A DNA stretch of 64,000 bases from Angiostrongylus vasorum (GCA_018806985.1 JADANN010000443.1:1975001-2039000), one strand, 5' to 3'. Positions 23,601 through 33,418 are shown, numbered from the stretch's first letter. The notes: generated by a model not told the origin, from the letters alone. Made by a program: numbers and translations.

Positions 23601-26485
23601 TGGCAATGAATCCAGTTAAGCTGAGGCTTTTAGTTATAATCACAATGTTAACCGTTTTATTTACTGCCTACTATTTTTAATGGCAGGGTATAATGCGAAA
23701 TATAACTACAACGATGCTGAGATATTTGCAAAAGTCCGGACCGCAGGTGCCTATGGTGGGAAACGAACGCGCTATTGTCCTTTCCGGGGGCTAACGCGTT
23801 CACTACCACACCATGCGGGTCTAACATATTTAACTTCATCTGAATACTATTTGGCGCTTTATAAAATAGCTGAACTTCGTCGTAAAACATTGTAAAAGAC
23901 ATTGGGTAGAAAACAGACAGAGAGACAGACAGACATAAAACAGTAAACAGCAAATGATATTACCTGTTGGAAAACGTCCGAATTCCTGAATCGTGAATTA
24001 AGACAGGTGACATGTGTCCTGTTGCAGATGCATCCTGGTTTAGGACAACTTGCCTCTTCTTGACTCGGAAAACGACTTCCTCAACAAATTCTTGATTTAG
24101 TAGGACAAATTATTCGGACTTTATATGTATGTATGCAAGATATTACAGGTCCGTCTAGAATGAAGAATATCACCGTTCAGAGGAAAGGGTCTGCTATCGG
24201 TCCCCACCAGTTGCATGCTAAGGATCAACTGAATTAAAAAAAATTTACACACTGATAGATGATGTTAGCAATTCTAATTTGAGGAATGCCTCCTCCTAAG
24301 ATTTGCATTTTATTCAAATGGCAATACTTTTTTCTCAAATACATTTGAATTTATGCAGTCGCTGGCCTGCTATGGGGTATTGACGTACACCTACAGCATA
24401 CCCGTAATCATGCCCATGCATACCGGAAAGAGTATCCTTGCGTGTATACGCATCGTATCTCTTATGTCGAATTGGTCAAAAGTCTCCAACCAAGTGACTC
24501 TGGTAGTTGCGCGATCCAGACTCACTTCTGTTATAGCCCACGTCTGTTCTGCTGGACGCCAACAGACTAATCGTGAGTATATCCTTCCTAAGACCCCGGT
24601 GGGACACTGGTCGACACTCCACCGAAAAAAGAGCAAAAGTGGTTGATACGAGGAGTGTGGACCTTTGAGTGTCGAATTCAACTGGCAGTTATGGTAGTGG
24701 ATGACAAGAATGGAATCTGTTCATTTTGTGGTTACGAATATTATTCGGTAGTGGGCTTCGTTTGTTTGAGGGAGACGAAAGGCACTATTCTTCTGCTATG
24801 ACGTTCTTTTTCACTATATTTGGAAAGAATACAGTCACGATAGGTCGTATGACTTTATCGTGGCACATATTTATCCTCAGCTAAGTCTGCAGATGGGAGT
24901 GTCGAGCTTGAGTGACTCACTTGAAGAATAGACCTGTGCTGCACGTTGCACTTCAATACTCAGAAACACTCTCATCCACAATGAGGCGATAAGCGAAAGG
25001 TGTGTATGGTGATCATTAGCATATAACGTGAACTAAAGATAGCTTCAACTTTTGCTAGGAGATAATTCTTTAAGCACAACAGAATCCTCTTAGCAAACGA
25101 ATTCCGGAAAGCTCGCGAGGACAAGACGGATTGGATAGAAGTTTTGTATCAATTCTCCCTTATAGAAAGGAATTTGAATGGACACGCCGCTAGTAGTTCG
25201 TTCAGATCACCACAGCAACCCGTAAGAAATGGAGAATGTTGTTGCTCAATTCACCACAATAAATAAACAGAGGTAGTATTTTCTACCAAGTAGTGGAATG
25301 TTTGATGGTTTTGTGCTTGCTTTATCATGCAGAAGGCATGACTAATTTGCTTGTATTCATTTTGCTATTAGATATTCTACGTAGACGGGGGACAAAACAA
25401 TGGTTAGAATGGAAATCATTACCATGAATTTAAACAAGCTTACCTAGAATATTGGAATGCCTGTCATGTTAGCACATTGTTCAACTGGACCACATTTTTG
25501 GTCTGGCAAGCTTAAGCGAACAGTAAATGAACTCCAGGTAGCAAATCCCAAGACCGACTTTTTTTAACCTCGGCGCTGATCAGTGATTCACTATGTGTGT
25601 CATTTAAGCACACTGTTCAACTGGACGACATTTTCGGTCTGGCAAGCTTAAAGAAGCAGTAAATGAACTTCACGTTGGAAATCCTAAGTGCAACTTTCTT
25701 TTAACCCTGGCGCCGATCAATAATTCACTGTTTTTCTTGATGAGCGAACATGAGTTTGGTATTACAACATTCACTAATACACAATAGCTGACGCTCCGGC
25801 GGTTTAGCCTTCTCCAGAGCTATTTTATTCTTTGAAAGCCTTCCAGTCGTTTAGTGGAGAGCAGCCGCACAGGGGTGTGACATGGGTGAATGTATTTATA
25901 ATATACAATAGTACCGTATAACAGTGTCGTGTAATATTAAAATAATATCATATCATGTCATATAATAACATAATAATGTCATATAGTACTAATAATACAT
26001 TCGTCGTACTCTGTGCAGCTGGTATCCACCAAATAACTGGAACACTTACGAAGGACAAAACGGTTCCGAAGAAGACGAAACCACCAAAATGTCAGCTATT
26101 GTGTACTAGTAAATGTTGTAATAACAATCTCATGTTTCCTAAAAGCCTCAGCTTAACTGGGTTCATTGCCGATTTGCGCTCCCCAGGTCAATCCCGCTGA
26201 CGGGTGATTGCTGATGACAGGGATCGACAGAACAAGCTGAGAGACAGGCGAAACGAAGGACCCGCATGGTGTGGAGGTGAACGCGTTAGTCCTCGGAAAG
26301 GACAATAGCGCGTTCGTTCCCCACCGCAGACACCTGCGCTCCGGAGTTTTGCAAATATCTCAGCACCGTTGTAGTTATATAATCTCATATTTACTCACCA
26401 AGAACAACAGTAGATGAACCGTACCTGCATGCGCCGAGACGATGAGCAGCAACAGCGTCGCGAGCAACGCGGCGATGTGACACAT
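11536..26485 (-). CDS. Leucine-rich repeat single-pass transmembrane receptor-like protein, 10 exons, 397 aa
   Basis: Join, in coding order: 26485-26425, 24587-24526, 24079-23964, 16312-16218, 15827-15668, 15371-15203, 14019-13903, 13015-12881, 12802-12637, 11648-11536. All nine introns start GT and end AG, and the phases run 1,0,2,1,2,0,0,0,1, giving one open frame to TAA. Layout: signal peptide 1-20; about nine LRRs from roughly residue 58 to 281, with an irregular insert near 171-195; LRR C-terminal cap with C284, C286, C322 and C341; membrane helix about 346-366; basic stop-transfer (YRHYRSR); tail of about 30 residues ending E-F-V, a possible class III PDZ ligand. The N-terminal cysteine cap usual in LRR proteins is not seen. 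Known: such proteins sit at the cell surface and bind ligands or co-receptors, often in neurons or epidermis. The specific partner is unknown. The LRR and cap identity is firm; exons 2 and 3 are the least certain because their acceptors are weak. Confidence 0.85.
12015..12335 (-). mobile_element. Family-4 SINE, 5'-truncated, in the last LRR-gene intron
   Basis: The minus strand reads GGAACGCCTTAGCCAGGCTATCTC, then AATCGTCTCGACGAGCA, CTACGACATTCACACGG. It explains the open frames at 11990-12411, which I reject as exons. Confidence 0.65.
12637..12802 (-). CDS. LRR receptor exon 9: rest of LRRCT cap and membrane helix
   Basis: Encodes FCASPSKLVGKN through EDLCQ, completing the cap, then WGLGTFILLLVISAA, most of the membrane helix. 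Acceptor TTTTTTCAG, donor GTAAGC, exit phase 1. The intron before it is only 78 bp. Confidence 0.88.
12881..13015 (-). CDS. LRR receptor exon 8: last LRR and start of the C-terminal cap
   Basis: Encodes LNTLDISSNPLHCDC, the hallmark junction of a final LRR with an LRRCT cap. Acceptor ACGTTTCAG, donor GTGTGT, 45 codons, phase 0 at both ends. Read-through would add a few residues before a stop, so the donor choice is set by phase and by the spacing of the four cap cysteines. Confidence 0.88.
13065..13235 (+). mobile_element. Family-3 element, diverged, in an LRR-gene intron
   Basis: Bounded by GGCAGGGTAACGAGAGTG and GAGTTTTGCTTATATCTCAGC, the two ends typical of family 3. The core is rearranged. 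Confidence 0.45.
13903..14019 (-). CDS. LRR receptor exon 7: LRRs 7-8
   Basis: Encodes VLGLRRLDLSENNLTSFSV and LEALDLSRNSFAT, two canonical LRRs. Acceptor GGTTTCAG, donor GTAAGC, 39 codons exactly, phase 0 at both ends. Confidence 0.9.
14568..14836 (-). mobile_element. Family-1 tRNA-derived SINE inside an LRR-gene intron
   Basis: The B box reads as TGGAATCGAACC on the plus strand (14771-14782), the A box as CATTACGCTA (14817-14826). It lies in the intron between exons 6 and 7 of the LRR gene, in the same orientation as the gene. Confidence 0.7.
15203..15371 (-). CDS. LRR receptor exon 6: LRRs 5-6
   Basis: Encodes LRLLDMT, then an irregular stretch rich in charged residues, then LVELAELKLAKNHIEKL. 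Acceptor GAGTTCAG, donor GTAATC, exit phase 0. The frame is also open upstream of the acceptor, so a longer exon starting near 15450 is possible, but only this boundary fits the phase of exon 5. Confidence 0.85.
15668..15827 (-). CDS. LRR receptor exon 5: LRRs 3-4
   Basis: Encodes two textbook repeats (LSLMNLTGNSITKV and VQFLYLNNNNIKQA). Acceptor TCTTCTAG, donor GTAAAA, entry phase 1, exit phase 2. NLT and NNN-type positions may be N-glycosylated. Confidence 0.9.
16218..16312 (-). CDS. LRR receptor exon 4: LRRs 1-2
   Basis: Encodes IQIHERAFPYIDTLTMTGNN and onward, a clear LRR pattern (AFPYIDTLTMTGNNFGDI). The acceptor is TAAATCAG; a second AG seven bases on (TATTCAG) is an alternative. The donor GTTGGT is non-consensus. 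Entry phase 2, exit phase 1. Confidence 0.75.
16505..16895. mobile_element. Family-3 elements in inverted arrangement
   Basis: A partial copy (16505-16610) meets a full copy in the opposite direction (16612-16895). The joint makes a fold-back: TTAACTTATTATTTACTGCC near 16510 is mirrored, with a few mismatches, by GGGTAGTAAATAATAAGTTA near 16630. The tRNA-like core is at about 16780-16850. Confidence 0.65.
17035..17225 (+). mobile_element. Family-4 SINE, 3' part only
   Basis: Keeps GAAACGAATCGAATGCAAG and AAATGCTAAGATCCGCACA, the 3' portion of family 4. Confidence 0.5.
17303..17440 (+). mobile_element. Family-1 SINE, 3'-truncated
   Basis: Good A box (GTAGCGCAGTAG, 17310-17321) and weaker B box (GCTTCGATTTC, 17355-17365). 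The body stops after CTCTAGGAGAGTAAAG. It lies in the 7.65-kb LRR-gene intron. Confidence 0.6.
17450..20100. other. Inside the 7.65-kb LRR-gene intron; no exon seen
   Basis: Frames at 18282-18570 (plus) and 18917-19312 (minus) were checked for LRR motifs and for a phase 2 to phase 2 exon and do not fit. No other named feature. Confidence 0.4.
20150..20400 (+). mobile_element. Family-4 SINE, head missing
   Basis: ATGGGAACGCCTTAACCAGGC, GATTCGACCAGCATCCTAGG, then GAATCGAATGCAAGAAGTGC and GATCCGCACAGTAGATG. Confidence 0.65.
20938..21212 (-). mobile_element. Family-1 SINE, diverged
   Basis: Tail CGGCGTTGATCAGTCC at 20950-20965; B box as CGATTGAACC near 21150; A-box side GGTGCACCACATGC at the end. 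The middle is rearranged and holds a T-run. Confidence 0.55.
21215..22340. other. Intron sequence, nothing recognised
   Basis: Short frames at 21785-22217 carry no motif. Still within the large LRR-gene intron. Confidence 0.4.
22345..22735 (-). mobile_element. Family-2 repeat, near full length
   Basis: Plus strand reads in reverse: TGGATACCTGGATGGCTC to CCACGATGAGGCGGTAAACC. It lies in the 7.65-kb LRR-gene intron. Confidence 0.65.
23395..23830 (-). mobile_element. Family-3 element, tandem dimer
   Basis: GCTGAGACATTTGCAAAACTCC at 23409 recurs as GCTGAGATATTTGCAAAAGTCC at 23716: two units, period about 307 bp, the second truncated. The tRNA-like core reads on the minus strand. Confidence 0.65.
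23964..24079 (-). CDS. LRR receptor exon 3: first half of LRR 1
   Basis: Open frame running to a GTAATA donor in phase 2. The last residues, VLIHDSGIRTFSN, fit the start of an LRR that exon 4 completes across a 7.65-kb intron. The acceptor is uncertain: TGTTGAG at 24079, or CAAG at 24090, which would join exon 1 directly in phase and skip exon 2. Confidence 0.55.
24526..24587 (-). CDS. LRR receptor exon 2: mature N-terminus
   Basis: A 62-nt exon between a GTCTTAG acceptor and a strong GTGAGT donor. It adds 21 residues (GRIYSRLVCWRPAEQTWAIT plus E) and carries phase 1 into phase 0. It holds one cysteine and no repeat. The acceptor is not the nematode consensus, so the boundary could move. Confidence 0.45.
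25465..25730. repeat. Two-copy direct repeat, unit about 140 bp
   Basis: GCACATTGTTCAACTGGACC... TTTGGTCTGGCAAGCTTAA... CGGCGCTGATCAGTGATTCA (25472-25592) recurs as GCACACTGTTCAACTGGACG... TTCGGTCTGGCAAGCTTAAA... GGCGCCGATCAATAATTCAC (25608-25729). Confidence 0.75.
26128..26388 (+). mobile_element. Family-3 element, single unit
   Basis: AGCCTCAGCTTAACTGGGTT to TTTTGCAAATATCTCAGCAC, with the core GCATGGTGTGGAGGTGAACG to GCGTTCGTTCCCCACCGC. It lies just beyond the donor of LRR-gene exon 1. Confidence 0.65.
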
Positions 26486-26650
26486 CGTCGCCGCAGCAGC
26501 AGAAGCAGCAGCAGAAGGCGACGCTGATCAATCGATGGAGCTGCACCTAGGACAGCTGGCTGATTCGTGAAGGTCAACACGGAGGCCTGGAAGGAGGAGG
26601 GCGGGCGATCGGGCGGGCGGGTAGGAACGGTCGACCGGTGGTGGTTACTC
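26395..26650 (-). promoter_or_regulatory. GC-rich patch over exon 1, probable promoter/5' end of the LRR gene
   Basis: From about 26425 to 26645 the sequence is far richer in G and C than its surroundings, with repeated GGCGGGCG-type runs at 26598-26622 and a CAG/GCA-rich stretch at 26490-26520. It lies at and just upstream of the signal-peptide exon on the minus strand. A promoter role is inferred; no TATA box or trans-splice site could be fixed. Confidence 0.35.
26425..26485 (-). CDS. LRR receptor exon 1: signal peptide
   Basis: ATG followed by a 20-residue hydrophobic leader (MCHIAALLATLLLLIVSAHA), then a GTACGG donor in phase 1. An in-frame TGA lies upstream, so this ATG is the likely start. 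The exon is GC-rich, unlike its surroundings. Its link to the LRR exons is inferred from strand, phase and the need for a secretion signal. Confidence 0.65.
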
Positions 26651-26659
26651 CACTTATTG

Positions 26660-27410
26660 CTGAAACGAAGTATTCACTCTGGCTACTCTCCGTCAACTGA
26701 ACACCGATGCGATCGATACACGCACAAATAGAGGGAAACGCCATTTAAAACTGAGATTAAAAATCTGCCCTTGATTAAAAAAAATTATGCGAGAAAAAAT
26801 CCACAGACAACTACAGACTCCACAACCTAACTTGAAGTCGTTCTTGCGCGTAAATAGGTCCATTTATATGACGTGACAGTGGCGAAACTACTAATGACCA
26901 ATTTATAGTTTGTATTTACATATTAGTTTGATAGGAGGTAGAATTTAAATCATGGTATAGCTAGGATATAGGGAAAGTCAGAGGTTGAATTTGGTGGATA
27001 GACCTATTTCGCTGTGGTCACACCTCTGGCAACGGGACTTCGGTTCCATGCACTTCATCTCAGCAGTGCGGAATCTATCGCGTTTTGTGGTTCTTACAAA
27101 CCCCAGCTGTGTCAAAGCGGCGATGCAAAATACCAAAAAACCTTTCACATTAGTGGTCACTGAAAATGCTAACCAATCGACATTTGATGACGAAACGACG
27201 AGTGCTATTTTATATAGTAATACTTCACATAGATATTCCAATGTGCTGTTATTAACACCGTAAACCTCAATTGTTCGAAACACAAAACTCAAAAGACCGG
27301 CTTTCTGTAAGCCTCGGCATAAACAATCGATATATTTATTTGATATATTTATTTATATGTTCTTATGAAGTGATCTTCTTGAGCTGATGCGAGGTTAGAA
27401 TTAGTTGTCG

Positions 27411-27463
<53 letters not shown>

Positions 27464-28345
27464 ATTGGTAGATTGCTGACGCTTCGGCCATTTTGCCTTA
27501 CTCAGAGATGTGCTGTTACGAGTGGGACTACCCACTGATCAGCTCAACAAGATCGATTCATAAGAACATATAAATAACTGTTTGAAACACATTAACATTA
27601 TCGTAGATGATGGCTGTTTAGGTTCGACGAGGGTTTTTAAATCTACGATAGCGTTGCGCCAGCCAATCTTGTGTCACAAGCGCAGTGATCATGGAAGGAG
27701 CAGCTGTTGAACAGTGAAGAGCAGTAACAGTTCGAAAAAAAAGGCCATTGAGTTTTCGGCACTCTTAGGTGGTTACTTTAACCCAAAAGATACGTTTCAA
27801 AGAAAATTTAGCTGTCTTTCATAAGGTTAACATTTAAACCTGTGTTGCTTAACAAAAACTGGTGTTTGTCAGAACGATAACAGCAATATGTCAGTTGTAA
27901 AGAGAACAAACGGAACGGCTTTTCTGTAAAGTGAACTCCTACGAGTAGTCGTCATTGAATAGAAAAACAAATTGACAAGAGAATGTGGTGATGAATTATG
28001 ATGATATTGTGGTAGGCAGAGATGAGGTTCAATGATTGCGGTCAGATGGGACGGTGCGATACCATCGCTCGCTACCCCTTGCTTTGGCCATCGTGGGTCA
28101 CGCTCGCCTCAGACGTCAGTAGCCACGAACAGAACAGTGCATGAAAACGAACTACCAACCATGATGACACCATTGCATCGCTGTCACTGACAGGTTAACG
28201 GAAATATGTGGCACGATGATGGTCCAACAGAGGTGTTAAAATAAAAGTTAAGTGGGAAAGCAATGGAACAGTATAGACTAGAATGAAAATCGAGGCTCGA
28301 GAATTCCAAAAAGAGGAAATGGATGGAAAGATAAACGAATAAAAA
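26660..28345. other. Upstream of the LRR gene; microsatellite only
   Basis: Apart from (GTT)n, 26985-27045 resembles 44055-44110 (GAATTTGGTGGATAGACC versus GAATTTAGTAGGTACGCC), an old unnamed repeat. No exon called. Confidence 0.35.
27410..27462. repeat. (GTT)n microsatellite
   Basis: About 17-18 uninterrupted GTT units. Confidence 0.95.
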
Positions 28346-28351
28346 AGGATA

Positions 28352-28618
28352 AAGCTGTCGGCGTTGATCAATCCCTGAGGGGTGCGCCATGCATTCGACT
28401 TCATTAAGCATCGCTTGGATGTGAGTAGATCTGGCCTTTTCAACGACTCGTGGTGGCCTACCGATGTGTCGAGTTAGTGCTGCTATCCTTCCAGACAAGG
28501 CTGGTACCAATTTGCCCACCCCGGAAGGATGGAACGCTTGGTGGGACCATGAGTGTGGAGATCGATTCCAAATGTGCATTACAGAACGCCTCCGACTACT
28601 GCGCCACACCCTCCCCTT
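28352..28618 (-). mobile_element. Family-1 tRNA-derived SINE, near full length
   Basis: Tail GGCGTTGATCAATCCCTGAG at 28360, body CCAATTTGCCCACCCCGGA, head ending ACTGCGCCACACCC. The 158-codon minus-strand frame over this region is the repeat read through, not a gene. Confidence 0.75.
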
Positions 28619-29207
28619 AATAGAAAATAGAAAGGAGATAGAAAGATACGAAGTATACAAGGAGTGGTGCTGGTAAGAATGTTAAGCGTCTTTATGTTGA
28701 TTCCACCAGAAACATGAAAAGTTCTAATGCAGTAGGAACAGAATATTCAGCAGAAACCTAATGGACTTGATGATAGAACTTCATGTTGAGACTTAAGTGA
28801 TTATCACTTCTTACCATCACAGTAGTCTTAGTTAAGAATTATACGAAAAGAACTTCTCACGGTCTACTTCGTCACTGCTCCATCAAGGAAATTAAAAGAT
28901 GTCTCTTGTAACGAAAGATAAGAACAATACGAATTTCTTTCCTGGTTGTTTATGAACGTTTCGTTGACGGGATCGATTTGAACAATAGTGAATATTTGCG
29001 AAAAAAGAATATCCTTCCAGAAAATATCCTCAATAAAAAATACATCATAGTCTCATTAAGGTTGGAAAACTGTTCTGAATTCCGTCATCAAGAAGCGTAC
29101 GTGGCAGCTGTGTAATAGCAGGAACCGTAACATTTTCTCTTGTTCTAAGCTTGTTCTTTTCACGACATGGCCTTAGCAACAAGATAAAAGGATGATGCAT
29201 TCTTCTT

Positions 29208-29460
29208 TCATCAGTCCCTTAGGGAGGCACAATCCCTTCGATTCCATTAGGGATCGCAGAGATGACCGAATGCATTTTGGTTTATACAATAGCTTGCGAT
29301 GGCCTACTGATATATCAGTGTAAGTATTTGCATCCTCACGGAGAACCTTTCGTATTTATTTGTGGGACAGAGGGCTTAGTCTGCCCAGAATGCGGGATCG
29401 AACCAGCGACTATACATGTGTTGCAGATAACCTTTAACCACTGTGCTATACGTACCCTGT
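29208..29460 (-). mobile_element. Family-1 tRNA-derived SINE
   Basis: Exact B-box complement GGGATCGAACC at 29394-29404 and A-box complement CCACTGTGCTA at 29438-29448, spaced as in a tRNA. The body has a small internal deletion. Confidence 0.65.
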
Positions 29461-29469
29461 ATATTAATA

Positions 29470-31425
29470 TGAAATATAGAACGTGAAAGACCAGTATGAG
29501 TACTATAATGTCGAAAACAATGATTCTACGAAAGGCGCTACATGTTGTATTCACATTGTTGCATTGTAAGGAACTCAAGCTTAAGTCGTTTATTCAAAGA
29601 TCTCTGAACGAAAAAAAGAAAAGGCAACAGTCACTTCAGTCATCAGTCTATTCTCAGTTGTTTGCAATTTTAGCTGAAATTTCATGATATAAGCAGAAAA
29701 GAGGAGAGTTTAACATGACTAGCCATCAATCAGCTTTCTCTCGGGTTTTGCTTTCCGTTCTTCCTTTCGTATGCCTTGGGACATGATATAAAACAACTTC
29801 TTATGATTTAGAAATGTCGGCTCTTTGATGCAAAGGCAATCACTGTAAAAAACACCTCAGAGAAGGGAGGATGTGCCGTCATGATTGTGGCCTCAGTTCC
29901 GTCCGTTTTGTATGAAGCAAATGTCGTACAAAAAGCACAATGTTCAGTGCAATTCATCTAGAACAAAGTCACGTTGAATCTTTTCGAACCAGTAGTTAGG
30001 AAGGAAACTAGTTATTACTAATCGTACAGAAGTTATCTTATAGATACTAAGCATAAATACGATTGAAAAGAAGGTAATTATGACTTATGAATGTAAAGAC
30101 GTGGAACTGAAAGACAAGGAAGGCTTGTGGCTGCCGATTGCTGACGATCTTCTCACAACATTTTCACTGATCAAACAATGGCGACCGGATTTCTTAGGTC
30201 GCTTGATCAATACTTGATGATTGATTAAGTGAGTGGAGCCGACCATAGGAGGAACTCCAGAATCCCTCAATAGCAGCTGGGCTATATAATGATTTTCTGT
30301 GACAAAAGAAAGGGTAATTTGCTACTGAAGTTGCTTTCCATTTTTCAAATTAGGCGATAAAATTTGACTCAGATTTCAGAACGGCGTCAGATCTTCTCCA
30401 TGAATGACGGCGGAACGAAATGAGTGGAAATTGTGCTGATAGACCTACGTCTGGTGAAATAGCCAATCCACATCCACAAATCGTACAAGTCTAAGCAAAG
30501 ACAACATCAATACTCTAGGCGATCTTCCTGTTATCGTTCTTCTTCTCAACAACACGTTGTCTGCCACCAGTGTATCGACCACCATCGATAGTTGAGGTGG
30601 GGCTACACGGCAGCGTTGGATGCATCATCGAAAATGCTGTCAGTTTCTTTTTAGTATCTAGAACCTAGTGCTATTTCTGGCTATAAACTTCAAAGCATTT
30701 TAAAAAATATTTGGTCGAATCACTCACTTCAAAAATAATTCCTTCAAACCCAATGTTTCGGCTGAAAAATAAGTGCTCTGCAGAGATTTCGGCCCCAGAG
30801 TTGTGGTTTGCTCATAGGCAGAAGCTTCTCATCAGGAACTGGAAGGGGGGATTTTTCTCGAAACAAGTTCTCATGAAGAATTACTTTTTTCGTGGGCAAT
30901 CAATACATTGGACTGTGATGTTGGCTTCGACTGTGATGTGTTCCAGTGATTTTTGCTAACACAGCTAATTCAGCTGATACCGATAGGCGAGTTTCCAAAC
31001 CGACGAACAAAACAGCGACAAAAGAAAAGCCAGAGCGAGGAAAAAATGGAGAACAACGTCAAAGATGACAAACGATGAGGTGGAATGTTTGGAAAGGCTA
31101 AGGAAGAATCTATCTATTCAATGTATTATGGAAATTTGATCAATAGGAAAAAGCTACTATTATTCGAAAGCATTCTTAAAAAAGATTATTTATGGCGCTT
31201 TACGAAAATTGGATCATTCTGCTGTCAGAAATTCTTGGTGTTCGCTGAGAAGAAGCGAATCCATCAAAAAACGAAATAATACCCTAAGGAAGCAAATGGC
31301 AACCATTTATATCTTTTCTATATATTTCCATCTAATATGTAAAAATGTATGCCTACACTAGATGCCTCCAGGAATTTTATAAGTAGCAGTTACAATCTAT
31401 ATTCTTATTAAAAGTTTATTATATA
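29470..31425. other. No confident gene
   Basis: Minus-strand frames at 30270-30085 and 30640-30540 look somewhat protein-like, but competing frames are just as open, so no exon is called. Confidence 0.3.
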
Positions 31426-31429
31426 AATT

Positions 31430-31570
31430 ACTAGGCAGACTTTGGCCAGGCTGACCTCAGGATTCCAAGGAACCACAATGGCTTAACTAGCAAATCTCCG
31501 AAAAGTGGAGATTATTCTGGGGCCCACACAACTAGTGAGGACGGGCCATTCAAGTGTCAAGTAAGTAATA
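31430..31570 (+). mobile_element. Family-2 repeat, 3' third only
   Basis: GGCAGACTTTGGCCAGGCTGA to GTGTCAAGTAAGTAA: a 5'-truncated copy, as left by incomplete reverse transcription. Confidence 0.65.
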
Positions 31571-32066
31571 TAAATTACTATAAATGTGGGACCCAAATGT
31601 GGGAGCGCTTCTTAATTAGATTAATCAACGAGCCACCAAATGCGTCCTTCCATTATTTACAGTATTCTTCACCAGAAGAGGAAAAAAACTCTCTTAATCG
31701 ATCGTCTCCGAGAAATGGCGGATGTTCGCTACATAAGCAGAGTTCTCGAGGTGGTAGTCGAGGTTTTCAGACAACGACGCAACGGTTGAGATAATCAGAG
31801 TGGTTAACGAGAAGCGGAGCTACGTCGGATTGTCCTGACTAAAAATTTGGAGTGATAATGAAGTTGTCGAACTTGAACCATGCCTTTCTTTTTCCAAGAA
31901 TAAGCCGTGTTTTCGAATACAAGAAATCATGGAGATGCAAAGTGGCGGATTTTAGTCAGAATTCTTTCAAATAGCGAAAAAAAATCTACTCAGTGCTAAC
32001 AAACATTTGGTTATCAGGGAGCAATGGCTTGCACTACCTCTTAGTAATGGAGGTATCGCCTACCAC

Positions 32067-32211
32067 CTAGAATTTAAAAAACACAATTCAGTTGATATGT
32101 GCCGTTCTGCCAACAAACGGAGCAGTTGCTTGATGCTCTGCTCAGCTATCCATCCATCCGGCTGCACTATCTGGGACATTAGCAACACATGCTCCTGCAA
32201 ATCCATGAGTT
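32067..32211 (-). CDS. Candidate exon, amphipathic helical peptide
   Basis: Follows a pyrimidine-rich acceptor (TTTTTTGTCTTACAAACCCAG) and stays open for 47 codons to a possible GTGGTA donor. It encodes LMDLQEHVLLMSQIV and AEQSIKQLLRLLAERH, which would form amphipathic helices. No flanking exon could be tied to it with confidence. Confidence 0.2.
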
Positions 32212-32604
32212 CTGGGTTTGTAAGACAAAAAATATTGAAGACTTCAAAACATAATGTGTTGTCCTTAACCAATCATGAAAGAAAAAGTATAAAGGTTTCT
32301 AAGGAGACTACAAAAGGCTCATGAACGCTTCAGCTCCATTGTATTCCCAATCTTCCACATCCGTGATAACTAAGATCTGTAGTATTTTAGAAATCTCGTC
32401 AGTTTATTAGAACGACGGGAAGGCTGTCTTTTAGATTCGGCGAATGGTGTCAGAGATTCTACAAAAAACGTTTCATTTAACAGAACGTTTCTGGATAGAA
32501 TAATGAATGACTGGCTTGTAAGTGAAACATAAGAATTTTTAGCAGTCACGGAAGCACGGAGTTATAATTGTTTCGTTCTTTTCTAGTTCTGCGATTTTCT
32601 GCTT

Positions 32605-32720
32605 TCTTAATTTTCCACGCAGTTCTAGTACCTATTTGCCGAGCTCGGAGGGGGAGAGAGGCTTGGTTGGCACGAGTCGATGTTGAGTCATGACCCTTTG
32701 CGTATTTAGGGGCGTCTCCA
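32605..32720 (-). mobile_element. Family-1 SINE fragment
   Basis: The minus strand reads CCTCCGAGCTCGGCAAATAGG, the body of family 1. Head and tail are lost. The 67-codon frame here is a by-product. Confidence 0.45.
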
Positions 32721-33418
32721 CCGCACTGTCTCGGATCCAAGACGAACATTAACGAACTTCAAATATATTAAGCGTACATATGGTTCACGATGTTTATTGT
32801 TTATGATTTTCACGATTTTGAGGAATACTCAGCGGATACCACTTCACATATCTTCACATAAAGGCACCCATTGATGAAAAACTTTGAGGAAACTTCACGC
32901 TCGGCATATTTCAGAATAATTAAGTATGTATGGGAATAAAAAATTTTGCCGATGAAAAATTAAACGAATGGTCCACAAAGGACGAAACGTTAACGAAGTA
33001 AATGCCGCCGTTTAATATCGATGTGTGAAATGACGATGGACTTCGCCAGACAAGTAGGTGGGTATGGAAGTGCTTAATAGCAATCATTCACAAAATCGAA
33101 AGCTTAACGGCAGTGTGTCGGGCGATGAGCGGACGCTGTAAAGTCAGTCATTCTGATGGCTGTGTACAAGAGCACCGAATGAGTCGGCTATCAGCTGACC
33201 AACTCTGATTGAGACGAGGAGCATTTATTGAAAGCACGTCAAACAAACGCCATAACTACAAAGTAAAACAAAAAAGGCGATCGCTCTTTCTGAAATATTA
33301 GCCACTCACCGTTATCCGATTTTTGCGACAATAAGGAAAAGATTCGCTCAAAATTTTATAACTTTGGTGTAATATTAGGCTTCTCTTCCCACGGAGCTAG
33401 TTTCTTCTTCTGTATGAG

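Noticed and set aside
28184..28660. 158-codon minus-strand open frame
   Set aside because: Most of it is the family-1 SINE at 28352-28618 read in one frame; its peptide recurs wherever the SINE occurs.
30534..30650. Minus-strand terminal exon after CTGACAG
   Set aside because: Two overlapping frames are both open and protein-like, and no upstream exon fits in phase.
32546..32749. 67-codon minus-strand frame
   Set aside because: Its middle is a family-1 SINE fragment.
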